64,000 nucleotides of DNA, from contig NZ_CANMDB010000003.1 in the NCBI RefSeq assembly GCF_947496515.1, positions 124,001-188,000 of the forward strand. Reading direction: 5' to 3'. The position numbers and the translations under genes are program-made. This stretch comes from an uncultured Roseobacter sp. (lineage in GTDB: Bacteria > Pseudomonadota > Alphaproteobacteria > Rhodobacterales > Rhodobacteraceae). How positions within the stretch are numbered: the first letter of the stretch is position 1; each line of letters opens with the position of its first letter. Positions 63,730-64,000 of this stretch are shown here, piece after piece. Below the pieces are notes generated by a model that was given only the letters and a program-made list of their open reading frames with translations, did no database searches and was not told the DNA's origin.

Positions 63730-64000
63730 ATGGCTGAACGGCCGCGCATTCTGATTGTCGGCGGCGGGCTGATCGGCATCCGTCATCTGGAGGCAGTGGC
63801 CGCCCACCCGGGCTGCACCCTCGCGGGGCTGGTGGACCCTGATCCCACCATCGCAGCGGACGCGCCCCGTTTCGCCGATATGGATGAGGTCACGGGCCCG
63901 GTGGATGGCGTCATCATCGCGACCCCCACGCAGCTCCATGCCCAGCACGGCGCGCAGGCCGCGGCACGCGGGTGGCACATGCTGATCGAAAAACCTGTGG
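63730..64000 (+). CDS. Gfo/Idh/MocA family oxidoreductase (partial)
   Basis: The first 90 codons of a gene cut by the window end. MAERPRILIVGGGLIGIRHL is a Rossmann start, followed by the GLVDPDPTIAADAPRF segment and IATPTQLHAQHGAQAAARGWHMLIEKPV, which includes the EKP lysine motif of Gfo/Idh/MocA dehydrogenases. It begins 33 bp after uxaA and probably continues the operon, oxidising a sugar or sugar acid. Its end and full identity lie beyond the window. Confidence 0.8.
   Translation, partial: MAERPRILIVGGGLIGIRHLEAVAAHPGCTLAGLVDPDPTIAADAPRFADMDEVTGPVDGVIIATPTQLHAQHGAQAAARGWHMLIEKPV

Noticed and set aside
62209-63978. A 589-codon minus-strand frame opposite uxaA
   Set aside because: Shadow of uxaA and the following Gfo/Idh gene.
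1-64000. tRNA, rRNA, CRISPR, prophage or intact insertion sequence
   Set aside because: Read-through by eye showed no cloverleaf with a T-loop, no regularly spaced repeats, and no transposase or phage gene; a tRNA or Rfam scan would be decisive.

Overview
This 64 kb window is GC-rich chromosomal DNA from an alphaproteobacterium, most likely a marine member of the Rhodobacterales (Roseobacter group). The evidence is the rpoE-chrR singlet-oxygen module with its divergent five-gene operon, a NavRosD/NavAb-like sodium channel, the rimP-nusA-ylxR-infB order, a TRAP transporter beside sugar-acid genes, and many ATGA/GTGA stop-start overlaps. I do not assign a genus. No tRNA, rRNA, CRISPR array, intact insertion sequence or prophage was seen.

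Layout. 0.2-8.8 kb: housekeeping and signalling genes (YegP-like protein, argG, ilvA with an SDR, an Hpt protein divergent from a response-regulator/PP2C phosphatase, two Nudix hydrolases, hslO/Hsp33, a CCA-adding-type enzyme). 8.8-12.7 kb: a two-gene ABC exporter preceded by an 8-codon upstream ORF. 12.7-17.4 kb: an rRNA-type methyltransferase, the sodium channel, two L,D-transpeptidases, a CAP-domain lipoprotein and a 58-aa secreted/membrane protein. 17.4-24.6 kb: hemH, an NDUFAF5-like methyltransferase, comF, grxC, a nitrilase-family enzyme, a MarR regulator, ubiG, proline iminopeptidase and a short solute-binding protein. 24.6-30.0 kb: rimP-nusA-ylxR-infB with a terminator in its leader. 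30.0-30.8 kb: a long hairpin, a 44-aa small ORF and a decayed second copy. 30.8-36.2 kb: mutT, argJ, a parvulin and divergent secA. 36.2-37.6 kb: 1.4 kb without an intact gene, holding a probable lipoprotein relic. 37.6-43.8 kb: radC, an orphan formate dehydrogenase alpha subunit, a histidine phosphatase, a GST and a saccharopine dehydrogenase-like protein. 43.8-49.8 kb: the ChrR/sigma-E region. 50.0-64.0 kb: a sugar-acid catabolic island.

How they fit together. In the 43.8-49.8 kb block a sigma-E-type promoter (TGATCC, 18 nt, TAAACC) drives rpoE-chrR. The divergent operon (flavin amine oxidase, DUF1365, MFS, DUF3833, SDR) matches the singlet-oxygen regulon neighbourhood known from Rhodobacter. 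In the 50-64 kb block a TRAP transporter, a GntR regulator, three different dehydratase types (MR/MLE enolase, IlvD/Edd, UxaA), an SDR, an FAH-family hydrolase, a 2-hydroxyacid dehydrogenase, a beta-hydroxyacid dehydrogenase, a DenD-like dehydrogenase and a partial Gfo/Idh oxidoreductase suggest import and non-phosphorylative breakdown of one or more aldonic/uronic acids. The substrate cannot be read from sequence.

Most worth a second look: the 44-aa small ORF with its decayed neighbour, the 91-nt hairpin directly after infB, the 8-codon upstream ORF before the ABC exporter, three palindromes with an identical 16-nt core between convergent genes, and the combined sugar-acid island.
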